Origin: SURF-24 sp964537965
GTDB taxonomy: Bacteria > Bacteroidota > Ignavibacteria > Ignavibacteriales > SURF-24
Length of the DNA: 10,322 bases
Direction of reading: 5' to 3'
Assembly (NCBI GenBank): GCA_964537965.1
Contig: CAZIDB010000173.1
Location: 1 to 10,322, forward strand
Every line of letters begins with the position of its first letter. The stretch's first letter is position 1. A model generated the notes under the pieces. That model searched no databases. It had not been told where the DNA came from and worked only from the letters and a program-made list of their open reading frames with translations. Positions 8,501 through 10,322 of this stretch are shown in pieces. The position numbers were made by a program, and so were the translations under genes.

Positions 8501-8994
8501 CAGAACTACCCAAAGACTGGTTAATGACTTATAATTCACAGGGATCAAAACTGAACATAGCAATGGTAGGATTTTCACCACTTAAAAAGGGTCTCATTTC
8601 GGAAATTACTTTGACATTAAAATCTAAATCCGCTTACGGTAAAATTACCGGCAGTGCAATTATTAATGATTTATTTGAAGCACAATTATCAGGTTCAGAC
8701 GTTAAACCAATACCGGAAAAATTTGAATTATATCAGAACTATCCAAATCCGTTTAATCCTGTAACCAAGATAAAATATGACATACCTGCGGTTAACGGAA
8801 ACGAAGTACAAACAATAGAATTAAAAGTATTCGATATTCTTGGTAATGAAGTTGCAACGTTGGTAAATAAAAAACAATCTGCAGGCAGTTACGAAGTAAA
8901 CTTTGACGGAAGCAATTTAAGCAGCGGTATTTATTTGTTCAGGTTAAAAGGCAATTCGTTTACCTCGGTAAGAAAAATGATTCTAACCAAATAA
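5557..8994 (+). CDS. T9SS-exported multidomain lipase/esterase (alpha/beta hydrolase) with dockerin and cohesin-like domains
   Basis: 1145 residues. Residues 1-20 are a signal peptide. Residues about 44-147 are Ig-like, about 149-252 FN3-like (YYWRVAAKDIAGN) and about 255-372 a further bacterial Ig-like domain. The catalytic alpha/beta-hydrolase domain spans about 388-755: oxyanion-hole HG at 396-397, nucleophile S473 in GHSRGG (471-476), GTPHHGAP at 499-506, likely acid D685 in NDGLVPLQSA and likely H738 (or H740) in SDHIHL. This pattern matches lipases and PGAP1/LCAT-like esterases; the substrate is not predictable. Residues about 762-855 are Kre9/Knh1-like. Residues 859-925 are a dockerin with two complete calcium loops (D862/D864/N866/D873 and D899/D901/N903/D910). 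Residues about 930-1048 are cohesin-like. Residues 1053-1145 are a T9SS type A sorting domain (YQNYPNPFNP...VRKMILTK). The product is expected on the cell surface or released. Only a weak ribosome site (AAGAAG, 5543-5548) precedes the ATG, but the start is supported by the signal peptide. It is divergent from the beta-helix gene and has its own terminator. Confidence 0.92.
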   Translation: MNKALAFIFFSFMNASILSGNVSLQNIHNDMHSMAPASVSSAEWRSSLGLSVSQVSACDNVRLMIRTSGYPNGSKFKAKIYKYDSEASRNFVTEVTITISFLSTGYATWTAQWINDEDGYATYIFEVYDESGSTLLGTSGFLKVYDDSNPSPVNLTLPVDRTNFTGTSSNISFSWQNVLEGTCQSPIDLYRIEVSKTSDFSSLEWSQELKGTYTSHQFNNGNYYWRVAAKDIAGNPATFANADWSAVYAFKIGESKFITRINAGSFTDKQCVLETTSLLSAILEYYDEWELKWLPLENKSITFQININDEWHYITDEISTTASQTDSNGEESVYFIPKRDIPLGNYQIIAGYSGDESYLECSAAATLSIVKSYSEPVKLVYPTTPTSSKTPIILVHGDFAETSTSNCAWDTMLAFIKRSKDTFENYDVYLWKQDTSIPIGFNGITGSAKELSEFIQPILAAHPGKKVILIGHSRGGLVCRSYMNYNNQGDNVLGLITLGTPHHGAPMAVIDWSLFVFNNQYPDLPTNLIDIQMPAFDMMRIGDLNLRWDNMDSVIVKPVSVNLSPSLFGEGLIMLTDRDFNMISRTRDNTVQYSDGIKYDFGNLTELNTNEKYFDKIIAYGTYDNYLGDNGNLLSMITQLPSLLNLNMNNVDMSKLHEPIKLLTDLLSKYTQGFQSRNVNFLANDGLVPLQSALFTDISGGIPFSDINVGMVKLKNIEERKQVKSHRIFSNNDGLSDHIHLIDIPTRNKYWQTLAGDINSFYELEVTLPDANEWNANDLKTISWSSQNIHGNVDILLSTDNGQSYPYTLASNTANDNSEEITVPNYGSMACKIKIVQSDDTSKFAVNNGNFTITPSARPKGDVDNNGYVQAIDASLILQYVVGIVDKPVAGSEDSLMCDIDRNGMIGAYDAYLLLYFVVNGSYPENISPKSVTAENIYMGKISIEDDVLKIPLIAGASENISSINLNLNIDEKNYIIKNISSELPKDWLMTYNSQGSKLNIAMVGFSPLKKGLISEITLTLKSKSAYGKITGSAIINDLFEAQLSGSDVKPIPEKFELYQNYPNPFNPVTKIKYDIPAVNGNEVQTIELKVFDILGNEVATLVNKKQSAGSYEVNFDGSNLSSGIYLFRLKGNSFTSVRKMILTK

Positions 8995-9010
8995 ATTTAA
9001 ACCATAATAT

Positions 9011-9038
9011 AGCCCTGAAGTCTCTTTAGGGCTTTTCT
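9011..9038 (+). terminator. Intrinsic terminator of the lipase gene
   Basis: AGCCCTGAAG (9011-9020) pairs with CTTTAGGGCT (9024-9033), ten base pairs with one G-T wobble, around a TCT loop. TTTCT follows. It begins 16 bases after the lipase stop. On the minus strand the hairpin is followed by ATATTAT, not a T-run, so it probably serves the plus-strand gene chiefly, although the convergent minus-strand gene also ends here. Confidence 0.8.
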
Positions 9039-9061
9039 ATAATAAGGTTATCGGGAGAATT

Positions 9062-10322
9062 TCATTTCAAAACAATCATCTTTTTAGTATAAACCTGGTT
9101 ACCCATATAAAGCGAATAGAAATAAACTCCCGAAGAATATTTTGCCGCATTGAAAATATGTGAATGTTTTCCTGCAGGGAACTTCCCGTCAATCAAAGTT
9201 TCAATTTCATTTCCAAGCACATCAAAGATTATCAGTTTGCAATTACTTTCCATTGCAACAGTAAAAGTAATTTTAGTTTCCGCATTGAATGGATTAGGAT
9301 AATTATTAAAAATGAAATCAGAAATAACATTATTATCCTTCTCTTCCACTTCGGTGGTAACATTTCTTTTGTAAAGACCATCATCAGTAGCAAGATACAT
9401 TACATCAGGATTTGTCGGCGAAAAATCCAACTGTAATGCTACCAAGCTACTTAATCCTTCATTCATTGTCCTCCATGTTTCTCCTTTGTCAGTAGTTGAA
9501 AAAACACCATTACCAGAAGTTACTAAATAATAATCACCATCAGGCGATTTAACGAATCCACCCGGATAATTCTCTGTGCCGCCGAAGGTTCCAATAAAAG
9601 GATTTGGAAAATTAATATCCTTTTCTTCCCAGCTATTCCCATAATCGTTGGAAATATAAAAACGAGGAGAATCAATAAAATAATTATCAATAACTAAAAG
9701 ACATAAATTATTTTCTATATACCAATAAGAATTATAATCCGAAAATGGTGGGGTTGGAATTATCTTGGCTGTATCACCCGTGGCTATATCAATTCCCAAA
9801 AGACAAGAATTTGAATACCTATGTGTTTTCCAAAGAATATTTTTTTCAAATTGAAATTTAGTTGTTTCCCATGATGATTTGCGAGACCAAGGAATATCAT
9901 AAAATAATATCGATGTATCATTAATTTCACCTGAGAAAATACGCGGACCTATCCAAAGATCATTGACACGCTCAAAATAATTAATAAACACATTATCAAT
10001 TTCCAATGGATTAAAAGTAATAAATAGACATCTTGAATCGCCACCCCAATACCTTCCATAATAAATCTCGGGAACATAAAAATAAATTTTTGTGAACCAG
10101 TTTATTCCTCCATCTTTACTATAAAAAATTTCACAGCCCCCACCAACTAATTGATTTGGATTATGGGGAGATTTTTTCATCATCCCTGGAGCGACGAAAA
10201 AATTTTTATTAACAGATTGCCACGTAAGTCCATCATCATCGCTTATCCAGATGCCGCTGTTATTAAATGCTGCAACAATTCTTTCATGATTATCAACTTC
10301 AATTATCTGGGCAGCATTTACT
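9062..10322 (-). CDS. T9SS-exported Asp-box (BNR/sortilin-like) beta-propeller protein, 5' part missing (runs off right edge)
   Basis: The frame stays open from the TGA at 9062-9064 to the right edge, giving 419 residues without the N-terminus. The ATG codons near 10183 are internal: the 46 residues before them continue the same fold. Four Asp-box motifs (S-x-D-x-G-x-T/S-W) are visible: SDDDGLTW (10220-10243), SKDGGINW (10097-10120), SNDYGNSW (9629-9652) and TTDKGETW (9473-9496). They are followed by a propeller-type closing blade (FSPTNPDVMYLATDDGLYKR). This pattern is shared by BNR/sialidase-type, sortilin-type and YCF48-like propellers. No sialidase catalytic residues can be assigned, so a structural or binding role is as likely as an enzymatic one. 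The last 80 or so residues (9065-9310) are a T9SS type A sorting domain (NNYPNPFNAETKITF...TKKMIVLK). The gene converges on the lipase gene, with 67 bp between their stops. Confidence 0.88.
   Translation of the reverse strand, partial: VNAAQIIEVDNHERIVAAFNNSGIWISDDDGLTWQSVNKNFFVAPGMMKKSPHNPNQLVGGGCEIFYSKDGGINWFTKIYFYVPEIYYGRYWGGDSRCLFITFNPLEIDNVFINYFERVNDLWIGPRIFSGEINDTSILFYDIPWSRKSSWETTKFQFEKNILWKTHRYSNSCLLGIDIATGDTAKIIPTPPFSDYNSYWYIENNLCLLVIDNYFIDSPRFYISNDYGNSWEEKDINFPNPFIGTFGGTENYPGGFVKSPDGDYYLVTSGNGVFSTTDKGETWRTMNEGLSSLVALQLDFSPTNPDVMYLATDDGLYKRNVTTEVEEKDNNVISDFIFNNYPNPFNAETKITFTVAMESNCKLIIFDVLGNEIETLIDGKFPAGKHSHIFNAAKYSSGVYFYSLYMGNQVYTKKMIVLK

Noticed and set aside
10178..10183. ATG-ATG as the start of the Asp-box propeller gene, giving a 373-residue protein
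   Set aside because: The frame continues upstream to the window edge and encodes another Asp-box (SDDDGLTW) in the same fold, and no signal peptide follows the ATG pair, so these are internal methionines.

Overview
The window looks like chromosomal DNA from an AT-rich, non-photosynthetic member of the Bacteroidota/Ignavibacteriota (FCB) group, most likely an Ignavibacteria-type organism. The main reason is that the three genes whose 3' ends are visible all end in a type IX secretion system (T9SS) type A sorting domain of the form NYPNPFNP...(V/I)(Y/F)D(I/V)LG(N/R)...LV(N/D)...(A/S)G.(H/Y)...SG.Y...KKM(L/I)(L/V)(T/V/L)K, a wording typical of Ignavibacteria. This taxonomic call is an inference from protein motifs; no rRNA or marker gene is present.

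Layout from left to right. (1) Positions 1-1054, minus strand: the N-terminal 351 residues of a secreted protein that runs off the left edge, with a signal peptide, a cohesin-like domain and two Kre9/Knh1-like beta-sandwich repeats. (2) Positions 1122-4640, minus strand: a secreted protein of about 1170 residues with an FN3-like domain, an InlB-B/'bacterial repeat' domain, a long right-handed parallel beta-helix, a cohesin-like domain, a dockerin, a 100-N assembly gap and a T9SS sorting domain. Genes 2 and 1 lie in the same direction, 67 bp apart with a hairpin between them, and may be one transcript. (3) Positions 4641-5556: a 916-bp AT-rich divergent intergenic region with several dyads, a direct repeat and a tRNA T-arm-like fragment, but no convincing gene. 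(4) Positions 5557-8994, plus strand: an 1145-residue secreted alpha/beta-hydrolase (lipase/esterase type) with an apparently complete Ser-Asp-His triad, flanked by Ig/FN3-like domains upstream and Kre9-like, dockerin, cohesin-like and T9SS sorting domains downstream, followed by an intrinsic terminator. (5) Positions 9062-10322, minus strand: the C-terminal 419 residues of a secreted Asp-box (BNR/sortilin-type) beta-propeller protein with a T9SS sorting domain, running off the right edge.

The unifying theme is the cell surface. All the genes appear to encode large exported adhesive or degradative proteins, and three of the four carry cohesin-like modules, two of them with dockerins as well. 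This is compatible with a small, non-canonical cohesin-dockerin assembly exported by T9SS, in which a beta-helix protein and a lipase could dock on each other or on partners elsewhere. That idea is inference; the sequence shows only the modules and their proximity. No mobile element, CRISPR array or complete RNA gene was found.
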